Positions 53,442-64,000 of a stretch of DNA of 64,000 bases are shown here, piece by piece; position 1 is the first letter of the stretch; every line of letters begins with the position of its first letter. A program made the translations under genes and the position numbers. This stretch comes from Artemisia argyi (lineage: Eukaryota; Streptophyta; Magnoliopsida; Asterales; Asteraceae). The stretch is from NCBI GenBank assembly GCA_030686995.1, contig CM060708.1, forward strand, positions 256,726,044 through 256,790,043, read 5' to 3'. A model generated the notes under the pieces. It searched no databases. It worked only from the letters and a program-made list of their open reading frames with translations, and had not been told where the DNA came from.

Positions 53442-55134
53442 CAGCTCCTACTACCTCTTCTTCTTCGTCTCCGCCTAAGGTAGTAGACTGTGAGACCGAG
53501 GCGACAAAGGACCCGGTTCCTCCTATTAATAATGGAGGAGCTGAAAACGTCCAACCTCCGGTTGTCCAAAAGTCAAAAGATAAAGAAAAGTTGTTTTTGA
53601 AAATAATGTGAAATACAAGTCTAAATTGCCATATCCGTCACGATTTAATGATTAAGAGCTCCGTGCTAAGTCTAAAAAACAAATGGAAAATTTTTTGGAT
53701 ATTTTTCAAAAATTGCACTTTGATATAAGCTTTATGGATGCTCTCGTGTATATGCCAAAATTTGCTTCCACGTTCAAAAACCTCATAAGTAATAAAGAGA
53801 AATTATTTGAATTAGCCGAAACGCCGATAAATGCTCAACGTTCCACAATTCTTCTCAAGAAGCTTCCCGAAAAGCTTGGTGACTCGGGAAAGTTTCTCAT
53901 TCCATGTTCATTGAAAGATCAAGAAGTTTGTAACGCCCTAGCCGATTCGGGTGCGAGTATTAACCTCATGCCATTATCAATCTACGAACAACTTGGAATG
54001 GGGGCTCTTAAACCGACGAGAATGACTTTGGAGCTTGCTAATCGATCGATCACTCATCCAGTTGGAATTGCTGAGGACGTTTTTGTTCGTGTGAATTCGT
54101 GTACTTTTCCGGAAGATTTCGTTGTTGTCAATTTTGAAGCTGATCCGAAAGTTCCTCTAATACTAGGGCGACCGTTTTTACGAACCGCTAAAGCCCTAGT
54201 AGATCATTTTGAGGATACTCTAACCTTACGACATGATGACGATATTATGATTTTTAAAGCCGATGATTCAAAATCAAAGAAGTACTCCGTCAAAAGCATC
54301 GATGTTTGTGATTATTCCTTTGATGATTTTGTTAAAACTTTCATCTCCGATTCTTCCCCATCATTTCCTCCGACTAAGGAATATGATTCTCTTTGGGAAG
54401 AGGTCGATTAATTTCTTGCAATTTAAACGATTCCGATTTCTGAGACTGACGAATCTTACTTTGATTCGGAGGGGGATATTATTTTTCTTAATAATTTGAT
54501 GAACGATGAACCGTCAATCCCTCCGGATAAAGTTAAGACGAAGATTGAGCTTATAATTGACGATCCTCTTGAGCCCGAGCTCGAGGGATTTTTACCAGAC
54601 TTTGAGAGTTTTACCTTTGATACGACTGAGGAAATAAGTGGCAATCCCATTTATCGTCCTAATTTTTCTGATCCGACATTTGAAGCTTTTCATTTTGATA
54701 CCGATCACTCGGAAGAGACGAGTCATGGCAGTACCACTTCTCATGCTTTTATCTCTCTTCCGGAGTTTGAGTCATTCCGTTTTGATGAATCTGAATGTGA
54801 AATTGAAAATTTTTCTAAATCTGAATATGAAAGTTTCAATTTTGATCTTGAAGTTGATCATGATCCGGGTGGAGTTCTTAAAAATGAGAGTTTTAAAGAA
54901 AAATTTATTATAACCCTCCCACCCGGAAAAGTTTTTAAAAAGAGCTTAAATGATAAAATTCATAATTCCATAATTATGAAGTTTTCTTTTGATGATGATG
55001 AGTTTTTCAAGATTGTTATCATGACCTTCTTGCCATTTGTAACATTTGGTGTGGTTTCTCTTATCCGTCACTCTGTGGGGAGTGAGGATGTTGTTTTTGA
55101 CCCTGGTATCATTTTTAAAAGTTTTCACTATTAA
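53442..55134 (+). pseudogene. Protease and acidic tail of copy A, with frameshift and stop codons
   Basis: Continues the Gag frame of the ancestor after the solo LTR. The aspartic protease core is clear: ALADSGASINLMPLSIYEQL (active site Asp at 53944), then LELANRS, VGIAEDVFV and the flap/C-terminal ILGRPFLRTAKAL. Damage relative to copy B: one A lost near 53591 (frameshift) and three GAA-to-TAA stops at 53653-53655, 54409-54411 and 54424-54426. From 54427 the same frame runs to 55134 as an acidic tail with four copies of an FESFxFD-type motif, a hydrophobic stretch IVIMTFLPFVTFGVVSLI and VFDPGI near the end. No reverse transcriptase, RNase H or integrase follows. Confidence 0.85.
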
Positions 55135-55934
55135 AATACCATCGGTTATCTCTTCGGGATGGAACTTTCAAATAAGTCATATGTTTTTCCAAATATTTTG
55201 AATGAAAGCCCGAGTGAGATTATTTTTCCACGGATTTTTCCCCAAGGAGGAATTAATTCGGGGATCGAGTCAAGCTCATGTGACTCGGTTAACAAAAACA
55301 AGCGCTTCGTGGGTGGCAACCCATGCTTATCCAATTTCATCTTCTTATTTTCTATTTTCTAACAAATAACGTGAGGAGGGGGTGCCTCTTCTACTCTTGT
55401 GTTCCGTGGTTGTTTGTGATGTTTGTTCAGGATTTTCCGTGATTTATGATGACTCTCGTGCTCGTTATCTTCTCTCCGCTCGAGTCTCATTCATCGGTGC
55501 TTTTGGAAATCCTATATCTGTGAATCTTATCGACTAACGTTTTCTTTGGCATAATTAATAAACGGCCTAGAATTTTGTTAGGATTACCTTAACCCATAAA
55601 ACATTGAGGACAATGTTTCGTTCTAGTTGGGGGGAGGGTGAATCTTCGATTCGATTTTGACCTTGCATTTTTCACAAAAGTCGTGCACTCTTCCAACTCC
55701 GTTTTTCCACCAAAAATTAAAAAAATGAAAAAAATTGAAAATTTCAAAAATTTTGAGAAAAATCAATGAAAAAGCACAAAAAAAAATTGTGCAAAAATAT
55801 AATAAAGTTTGAATAAGTGTTTTGATACCTAGTTGACTTTCTTGCTGGCGAGAGTAGGAATAAATATTTTGACTTGACCGGGCGTGTTGAGCCCTAGTTT
55901 GTTCCCTTAACCAATGATAATCACATAAGCTTGT

Positions 55935-56132
55935 GCTAGTTTTGTACACAAGGAGCTATAAAATGCGAATTCTTTCTAAAGAATCTGCAAGTTCCCGTAA
56001 TTGACTTTATACATGCGCAGCTTAAAAGCTTTCGCTAGTCTTTTACATCAGGAGCTAGAAAACGCGAATTCTTCTTCTAGAATTTGCAAGTTTCTGTAAC
56101 TGACTTTATATATGCGTGGCTGATTATCGGCT
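55935..56132 (+). repeat. 99-bp tandem duplication in the 3' region of copy A
   Basis: Units 55935-56033 and 56034-56132 share GCTAGT..AGGAGCTA.AAAA.GCGAATTCTT..TGCAAGTT..GTAA.TGACTTTATA.ATGCG, about 80% alike by eye. Confidence 0.85.
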
Positions 56133-57308
56133 AAGTATTCGCGGGTTTCATTACTTGGAATCTTAAATTGCGAAGAGCGAGAAATGATAGAGTTTATTTA
56201 GAAGTTAGATGCTAAACGTGGAGTAGTGGTTCTCTTTAGAGCTCATGAGAGGTACTTGTGGCTTTTTACTCCCATCAGAAACGTCACCAATATATAATAG
56301 ATGTTCTAGGTTAATTAGTGGTATTTCGGTTTGAATAATATTTAGTTCTTTGTTTTCTTAAGAGAATTTTTGCTTTAGAAGTTGGGTACATATCAAGGAA
56401 CATCAAAAATAAGAGCAAAAAGTGAAAAAATCAAAAGTCAAAAGTTGATTATCTATGTGGTTTTGGAGCTACCCGATAAGCTTCCATTGATGTTATGAGA
56501 AAAGTCAAGAAAGAAAAAAAAAAGTGAAAAATATGAAAAAAAAAAAAAGTGAAAAGTGAAGAAAAGTGAAAGTTGAAGTTGTATCGAATAAGAGCTTATG
56601 TATAAATAAGTTGTTGGCGCGTGAGGTGCATGTGATTAGTGATTAGTAATCAGTCACATGAGGTGCACGTGATTGTACTCCGCAACTTATATTTCTGATA
56701 TTGTATGTACCCAAAATTCCTTGATGTGGACCGAATTTCTATTGCAGTGGTTCTTAAGAGAAAATGAATAACTACTTATCGTTTTAACTTAGGTATCACT
56801 ATCGGACTTAAAAATTATCGAAACGAGAAAAAAATGAGAAATTCATTTCTCAATAAAATAAAAAATTGAGATACAAAACCTAGGAAATGGGAGTAAGGAG
56901 TTTCCACAAGTAACTGTTATGAGTAGTATTAGCATCTAATTTGTAAATAAGCTGTGATCTCGTTTGTACGCTTAGTTTGGGGACTTGTGAAAAATCAAGG
57001 ATGACGATTTTTATCCGTATGGTCGTTTCTTAAATAGAAGTGTTTCTACTCATTGGCCCTAATAGTTATTGCAAAAATAATGAAAGTTCAACATACCGTC
57101 ACAAGTTTGAAGTATGAAAAGTCAAAAATAGAATAAAGAGGAATAAAGGAAAAATTTGGAAAATGGAGCGTTTTTGGGAATAAATGATTTTATTACTTCT
57201 TTCGAACCTCCTTGCTACTTTACAAAGTTAGTAGGAAGAATTTTAAAATTATTTATCCCAAGAGCGTGAATTGATCACATTGCGTGAGGACACGACAATA
57301 CCTTAGTC

Positions 57309-57318
57309 GGGGGGATTT
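57309..57318 (+). other. Polypurine tract before LTR2
   Basis: GGGGGGATTT directly before the LTR start TGGTGAG. A purine tract here marks LTR2 as the 3' LTR of copy A. Confidence 0.75.
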
Positions 57319-60300
57319 TGGTGAGTGCTTATTCACTCACTTTTATAAGACCAAAACCGGACTCAAAAGAACAAAAACTAATCGAATTATGCCAAATTTG
57401 TAGTGTTTTTGTGTTTGTGATATGCAGGTACGGATATTATACAAAATGACGAAAAATCACAAGAAAACAACGAAACCGAGCACGAGAGTGAAAGACGGTC
57501 AATTAGTCAAAGCTGTGATCTTAAAAGTCAACATTGGACCCTGAAGAATCTTACTTTGTCAAGATCAGCCCTTGGATCACATTATTGGGAAATGGCAGAA
57601 GTGGCCCTTGGAATTCTAAAATTTACACCTTTGGTCCTTGTTTATTATTAATAGTAATAAGCTTGCAAAATTTGGTCCAAGTAATTAGTCCACAATTTCC
57701 ATTTTAATACCAAAGCCCATTTACAAAAGCCTTTACCCAAGTCTATCCCTACAACTCTCGGTCAAACCTACACTAAAACAAAGTCAAATCAATTAATAAA
57801 TAAATACTTTTACCCCGCCCTTTCATTATCCCCAATTCACCCCACAAATCCCAAAAGTTACTGTTCCCCACATGAACCCTAACCCTCAATCCGTAAAATT
57901 ACCGCAATTAAAGGCCAATTAGTCAATTCAAATGGGATTCTAGAAGGTCAGAACGTGGCAGAAGCTTGTCAGAGTGTAAGAAGCACACGAATGGATGATT
58001 TGGCAGAATATGATTGGAGCAAACGCGCCATCACATTCAATCTAAGGGTGTATATTGAAAGGGCAATGATTGATTGTAATCCAAGGGCTCAAGATGGCTT
58101 GGAGAAAACACACCACACGGATTGCCAAGCTGGCAATCCGTGGATAATTCTTTCCAGAACCCCCTCTCTCTAGATCATTCTCATTTGTACTATAAATAGG
58201 AGTGTTAGAGTAGTGATTCAATGTGGAGTCTTGGAGTAGCCAAGCTCTGCCAAAATTTCATTTGATTGTATTGAGATTAGTTTTATTTGTAATTGTTTTA
58301 ATATCAATGCAATCAGTTTCTTAATCATTAAGCTTATTGTTCTTTACTGCTTATTATTAGTTTCTTTCAATTGTCTTAACATTTTACTCCATTTCATACT
58401 ACTTTTCTTACAAGTCAGCTTTTATTCCATTCAAATAGTTTAATGAAAATACAAAAATGATTTCTGATTTGTGATTCAGCTTTCTACTTAGCTAAATTGT
58501 TGTTTGTTAAATCTCAAATAAGCTTCATATAGCTTCTGAGATAGTCATTTTCAGTGTCATTATTCTTCAAAACCTTGGTCAAAGTAAGTCAACTGTGACA
58601 GAATTTGATTGGAAATTGGTGGATAAATGATAGATTGAGATAGCCATGGATGATCTCAGCCTGTCTAGTGACAGGCAAGCTTAGTGACCTTCTCTTTTCA
58701 TGCTGAGAAGCTAGTTGTGGTAAGTCGCTATTTCGAGTTTCATTACAAATAGTTTAGATCAATATTTCTGAGTATCTGAGTTACTGTTTGAATTGCTTCT
58801 AGTAGTGTAGTGTAGTATTTGTTGTTTTGTTCATTAGTTTTGAGTAGTATAAATTGTTATTTCAGCTTCTATTAGTTTCATTTAGCTTAGCTTATTATAT
58901 AGTTTGGAGTTCAGTAGCTGCTATTTTAGATTGAATATCACACTGTTAGATTTAGGTAGTATTTGTTGATCTGAGATTTTATTGTTTTTAGTTGTATTTG
59001 ATTGCTGAATTGGTTCTGTTATAGCTTTTATAGAATTGTAGATCAGTAGAATGTAAGTCAGTGGTTGATTTTAGTCAGTTGAAACGTGTAGTAGTAGATA
59101 AGGGAGTGTTTGGAACTGCTAATTACTGAGTGTTATTGTGGTTTGATTGCTGTATTGCTATGGTAACTAGGCTTCATTAGTGTTAAATTAGAGTGTTAAA
59201 TTTTAAAGTCAGTAGGACTAGTTCTTATATAGTCAAAGTAGAATTCAGTTGTATGTTACTGTTAGAATATTAAAATTCAGTTAGTAATATGGCAGTGGTA
59301 GTGGCATTTTAGATTAGTCTAGCCAAATATATTGTATTAATAGCTTTTTAATTCATTAAGGAGTAGTATAGCTCAGCTGATTTTGGAATTAGTCAAACTT
59401 AAATAAGTTCTGAATAGTCAACTGTTTATTTTTTTATGGTGCATAGGCTGCTGATCTTGCTTCTTTTAGAGTAGCTTATGTTAGAATCTAAGTAGGAAAT
59501 TAGTTGATATGTGTTCTCAGTAGTGTAAGGTAACATTTGCCCCCATTTGCTTACAGTTCATAGCTTATTTAGTACTGCTTTTTGGTATTGCTAATTGTTT
59601 GATTGAGACTGTTTTCTGTTTAAAACTCTAGGACTGCTAGTTCTTGTCTGAGCTTGTAATTGATTTTCATTAGTTGTTCTGAGTTCTTTTATTGTTGTTT
59701 TAGAGTTATATATGGCCTACTTGTTCTCACTTTTTCATTTACCATAGCAGCTTATTCATTAGCCATAGTTAGAGTGCTTATTTGCTTAGATCTTGTGTTT
59801 CTGTGTACTACTTCTTCTAAATTGAGCACTTCTGAGTTTATTGTTGGATTTTACAGTTGTGGTATCATTTTTGTAAAGTTTTGTGGCAAGTGCTTATAAA
59901 TAAGCACTTTCCATAAGCTGTTTAAGCACTGAATAAGCATTTCTGCTTAGATTTTTAAATCCAAAATTTTTTTGCTATATTTCCATATTACTTTTGATTT
60001 TCTGGAATTTTTCCAGATTTTTCCAAGTTATTTTACTATTTTTCTTAATTTCTCTTCTATTATAATCATTTTTAAATCATTTTTAATAACAAAAATCCAT
60101 AAAAAAATCAGAAAAAGCTTTGAAAAATACAAAAATATTTTTAGAAATTCTTTTATAATATTTTAGAATTTTTAGAATTAAATTTTTATTTTTCCACTTT
60201 ATTTTTGTATTTTTCTTTATTTTTAATTCATTTTTAATTCAATAAATAGAAAATAAATTCTAGAAAATAAATAAAAACTCAAAAAAGTATTTTTCTTTTT

Positions 60301-60649
60301 CTTAAAATTCTTTTTATTAGTTTAAGATTTTTAGAAAATATTCCAAGTTCGTAGGATCATTATTCGATATACGTTACGTTTTAAATTTTGCGGTTACGTT
60401 TCCGTTTTTACGTTTTTCATTTCGGTGCATAACTAGCTTGTACATTCTACATTTTTAATACTTGTTTGTGATTACGTGAACTATTTGATTGCTATTTTCA
60501 CTTTCTCACTTTTCAAATTAACGATTTCACGAATCGATATTCTCGATTCCATTCGCCTTCGTTGGGAAAACGACTCGGGTGATCCGTATTTTACGCGGAT
60601 CACTTCGATACTATACTATATTATATATAATTGGTTTTTACACGAATCA
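57319..60649 (+). repeat. LTR2, shared by copies A and B, 3.33 kb
   Basis: Starts TGGTGAGTGC, ends ACACGAATCA. TATA box CTATAAATAG at 58190-58199. The palindrome equivalent to that of LTR1 is at 59885-59912, with one mismatch. Left neighbour is a purine tract, right neighbour a PBS. Confidence 0.87.
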
Positions 60650-60654
60650 ATTTT

Positions 60655-60672
60655 TGACGCCGCTGCCGGGGA
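60655..60672 (+). other. Primer-binding site of copy B, tRNA-Asp type
   Basis: TGACGCCGCTGCCGGGGA five bases after the LTR end. It differs at two positions from the usual Athila-type PBS TGGCGCCGTTGCCGGGGA. Confidence 0.85.
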
Positions 60673-61087
60673 AGGACGAAGTGAGTTTTTGAATATCTTT
60701 TTGAAAAATCGTGTTTTGTTAAGCCTTCCTCTACTTTGTATATATATTTCTATAAAAATTGAAAAATCAAAAACACTTTTCCTAAAGTGTTTACAAAATA
60801 CCAAAAAAAATAATAAAAGTTACAGACTCGACTCGATCGAAAGAAAGGGCGTTGTAAACCAAAAAAGTCTTACAATATAACGAAAACGTAATTTAGTTGT
60901 TTATCCGACTATTTCAATTACTACAACCGAATAAGCGGGAAATACGGAAGCTAAGACATTAAATTGCAAGCTGAAGAGAGATCCATTCTTCTCTCCCGTC
61001 CCGTCGCGCGTAGTTTTGAAAGAAACGGTTTTCGATTAACGTTACGTTTTAAGAAAAGAAAAGCAAAAGAAATAAAAAGTTTTTGTG

Positions 61088-61135
<48 letters not shown>

Positions 61136-61182
61136 GATTTTCTTTTCTCTTTTCTTTTTCTTTTAGATTTTGCTTGTTGTGT
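60673..61182 (+). other. Leader of copy B with a poly-A tract
   Basis: Non-coding leader between PBS and gag. It contains an A-run of about 39 bases (61090-61128) followed by CTTTTCTCTTTTC-type pyrimidine text. The Gag frame happens to be open upstream to an ATG at 60964, which adds a poly-Lys stretch; this extension is not conserved in copy A and is probably not translated. Confidence 0.7.
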
Positions 61183-64000
61183 ATGCACACTCGATCTTCT
61201 TTTGAGAGTCTTACGTCTCCGTTCTCTAACCCCGAGCGGGTTTTACGACATACGAGTCGGGTTCATTTCCTTGACGACGAGGAGATGAACCAAAACGAAC
61301 ACAACGGACCCCCGCCGATGGGTGGTCCGCAGCACAATGTTATCCCGCCGATGGGACAACAACCGGCATTTGATCCGCGTCCGATGGATGAACAACTCCA
61401 ATCACCATTTAACGGTGTGAGGAGAGCTATTGTGATTCCGGACATCAATGCCAACTTTGAGATCAATCACGGATTACACAATTTGATCACGGGTATATCC
61501 TTTCACGGGTTCGATCACGAAGACCCCTATGCTCACATCAGAAATTTCACCGACATCGCTGAGACCATTCGCATGAATCAAGTTCCTCACGATGTGGTGA
61601 AATTGAAGTTATTTCCTTTCTCCTTAAAAGGAGCAGCCCGGACTTGGCTGGAAAAGGAACCGCCTAATTCGATTCACACTTGGAATGATCTTGCTTCCAA
61701 GTTTGTGAACTATTTCTATCCTCCCTCTAAAACTTCTAATCTACGTTCTCAAATCTTTCGGTTCCAACAAGCTTTTGATGAAACGTTTAGTGAAGCTTGG
61801 GACCGATTCAAAGATTTGAAGGAGAAATGTCTGAACCACGGGTTTACCGACCTTCAGCAGATTGATACGTTTTATAATGGGTTATGTCATGCTGACCAAG
61901 ATTCGCTTAATTCTGCTGGGGGTGGTAACTTGTTGGCTAGGAACACGAATGATGTTTTCATGATAATTGAGAATAAAGCTCGTGTGAGAATGTCAAGGAA
62001 TAAACCTCAAGTGTCTAATAATGGTAAAAATAATGATGAATTGGTAAATATGATTGTGGCTTTAACAAAGAAAGTTGATGCAATGTCTATTGAAAAACCA
62101 AACCATCAAGTCAATGTGGTTAGTCACGGTTGTGAGACTTGTGGTGGTCCACATTTGTATTATGAATGTCCGGCCACCGGTGCTTTTTCTCATGAGAACG
62201 CGTATGCTGCAAACGCGGGTAACACCGGTTACCCACAACCTCAAGGAGACCGTAATCTCCTCAGCTACCGCTCTTCTCATTATCTTGGACCACCCGTTCT
62301 CGAACAACAAAACCAAGTCAATCAAGTCAACCAGAATCATAATGTGCAGAATCGTAATAATCAAGGAATTCAAAATCAAAGTCGAGCTAATAACGGTTTT
62401 CAAAATCATAATCAAGGGTTTAATCAAAACCGGGGTTTTCAAGGTAATTACAATCAAGGCCCGCCTCAAGGGAACAATTTTCAAAACCATCAAAACCATG
62501 GAAACCCTGGGAATTTTCAGAACGCAAAATCATGGAAATCAAAATCATGGTAATTACCAAAACCGTGGGCAGAATTTCAACAATAATCAAAATCAAGCTG
62601 TTATTCCAAATCCGTCGCCCACGGAAGATTTGATTAAGCAATTGATTCAAAACCAACAATCTTTCATGGCAAAATATAAAGAGTCGACACGGTTGTTTGC
62701 TAATCAAATCAATGATATTAACAAACGTTTAAATGATCGACCCTCAGGTTCGGGTATTACTTCTTTGCCAAGCAACACGATCGCAAACCCGAGGGGCGAA
62801 GTTATGGCGATCATAACTCGCAGTGGAGCTCAATATGATGGACCCACAGCTCCTACTACCTCTTCTTCTTCGTCTCCGCCTAAGGTAGTGGACTGTGAGA
62901 CCGAGGCGACAAAGGACCCGGTTCCTCCTATTAATAATGGAGGAGCTGAAAACGTCCAACCTCCGGTTGTCCAAAAGTCAAAAGATAAAGAAAAAGTTGT
63001 TTTTGAGAATAATGTGAAATACAAGTCTAAATTGCCATATCCGTCACGATTTAATGATGAAGAGCTCCGTGCAAAGTCTAAAAAACAAATGGAAAAATTT
63101 CTGGATATTTTTCAAAAATTGCACTTTGATATAAGTTTTATGGATGCTCTCGTATACATGCCGAAATTTGCTTCTACGTTCAAAAACCTCATAAGTAATA
63201 AAGAGAAATTGCTTGAATTAGCCGAAACGCCGATAAATGCTCAATGTTCCGCAATTCTTCTCAAGAATCTTCCCGAAAAGCTTGGTGACTCGGGAAAGTT
63301 TCTCATTCCTTGTTCATTGAAAGATCAAGAAGTTTGTAACGCCCTGGCCGATTCGGGTGCGAGTATTAATCTCATGCCATTATCGATCTATGAACAACTT
63401 GGAATGGGGGCTCTTAAACCAACGAGAATGACTTTGGAGCTTGCTAATCGATCAATCACTCATCCAGTTGGAATTGCTGAGGACGTTTTTGTTCGTGTGA
63501 ATTCGTGTACTTTTCCGGCAGATTTTGTTGTTGTCAATTTTGAAGCTGATCCGAGAGTTCCTCTAATTCTAGGGCGACCGTTTTTACGAACCGCTAAAGC
63601 CCTAGTAGACCATTTTGAGGATACTCTAACTTTACGACATGATGACGATATTATGATTTTTAAAGCCGATGATTCAAAATCGAAGAAGTACTCCGTCAAA
63701 ATCATCGATGTTTGTGATTATTCCTTTGATGATTTTGTAAAAACTTTTGTCTCCGACTCTTCCCCATCATTTCCTTCAACTAAGGAATATGATTCTTTTT
63801 GGGAAGAGGTCGATGAATTTCTTGCAATTGAAACGATTCCGATTTCTGAGACTGACGACTCTTACTTTGATTCGGAGGGTGATATTATTTTTCTTAACAA
63901 TTTGTTGAATGATGAACCGTTGATCCCTCCGGATAAAGTTAAGACAAAGATTGAGCTTATAATTGACGATCCTCTTGAGCCCAAGCTCGAGGAATTTTTA
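61183..64000 (+). pseudogene. Gag-protease-acidic tail of copy B (one frameshift; runs off the window)
   Basis: Gag opens at MHTRSSFESL (61183) and is nearly identical to copy A: capsid-like domain, knuckle CETCGGPHLYYEC, Asn/Gln-rich tail. One extra A near 62527 shifts the frame and stops it at 62551-62553. The continuation in the next frame is open to the window end: protease with LADSGASINLMP (Asp codon about 63352) and ILGRPFLRTAKAL, then the start of the acidic tail. At the positions where copy A has three TAA stops, copy B has GAA. The solo LTR is absent. Without the single-base shift Gag and protease would be one continuous frame, as in related elements. Confidence 0.87.

Larger units (their letters stand above)
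55135..57318 (+). other. 3' non-coding region of copy A
   Basis: About 2.2 kb between the tail frame and LTR2 without coding. It has AAACATTGAGGACAATGTTT then GGGGGGAGGG (55629-55638), a configuration familiar from Athila-type 3' regions. It also holds a 99-bp tandem duplication (55935-56132) and a GGTGCAYGTGATT duplication near 56626-56676. The expected pol genes are absent. Confidence 0.7.
44180..64000 (+). mobile_element. Tandem array of Athila-like Ty3/Gypsy elements (LTR1-A-LTR2-B, incomplete)
   Basis: Order: LTR1 (44180-47754), body A (47755-57318), LTR2 (57319-60649), body B (60650 to beyond 64000). Bodies A and B share Gag, protease and an acidic tail at very high identity. LTR2 is preceded by a purine tract and followed by a PBS, so it acts as 3' LTR of A and 5' LTR of B. 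The bases before LTR1 (44175-44179, GTCCG) would be the left TSD; the right one lies outside the window. Lineage call rests on the tRNA-Asp-type PBS, the CX2CX3HX4C Gag knuckle and the LADSGASINLMP-type protease, as in Athila. Confidence 0.85.

Noticed and set aside
60964..61182. Upstream extension of the copy B Gag frame with a poly-Lys run
   Set aside because: It is open only because a poly-A tract happens to be in frame; copy A lacks it and starts at MHTRSSFESL or the next Met.

Overview
This is nuclear genomic DNA of a flowering plant. Coding sequence is split by canonical GT-AG introns, intergenic DNA is AT-rich and full of (TA)n and (TAA)n microsatellites, and most of the window is transposable element. 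A eudicot is certain enough. The Asteraceae is my best guess, from the overall look of the Ty3/Gypsy Gag-protease sequences; that is inference, not proof.

Only two host genes are visible, both on the + strand. At 127-5831 is a ten-exon casein kinase 2 catalytic-subunit gene with an N-terminal extension typical of the plastid-type CK2-alpha isoform. At 36387-38037 is a three-exon HOOKLESS1-like GNAT N-acetyltransferase. They are separated by about 30.5 kb of repeats. From memory their Arabidopsis counterparts are neighbours (At2g23070 and At2g23060), so this looks like an ancient gene pair pushed apart by transposons.

The intergenic space (5.8-36.3 kb) holds many small non-autonomous DNA elements. 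Several have exact boundaries: hAT-type MITEs at 14486-15044 and 26509-26678, and Tourist-like MITEs at 8917-9058 and 33997-34328. There are also two fold-back elements, a two-member family with matching ends, and two elements lodged between (TA)n tracts (34.8-36.0 kb). In the middle is a complete, young, non-coding LTR retrotransposon (LARD type) at 17661-26133, with 753-bp LTRs, target-site duplication (TSD) GTACG, a tRNA-iMet primer-binding site (PBS) and a purine tract. Two LINE reverse-transcriptase zinc-finger remnants follow it.

From 40.6 kb to the end the window is nested LTR elements. A Copia-like solo LTR (40632-41759, TSD GAGGA) lies 12 bp from the 3' LTR of an oppositely oriented Copia-like element (41772-43105). 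The inside of that element is interrupted at 44180 by a tandem array of Athila-like Gypsy elements: LTR1 - body A - LTR2 - body B, running off the window. LTR2 has a purine tract on its left and a PBS on its right, so it serves both bodies. Both copies have Gag, protease and an acidic tail in one frame. Copy A certainly has no reverse transcriptase, RNase H or integrase, and copy B follows the same deletion-bearing layout as far as can be seen, which suggests a non-autonomous lineage. Copy A also carries an inverted 3.9-kb solo LTR of a related family (TSD ACCCG), a frameshift, several stops, and a (TA)n tract where its PBS should be. Copy B has a one-base frameshift. No host RNA gene, CRISPR array or organellar insertion was found.
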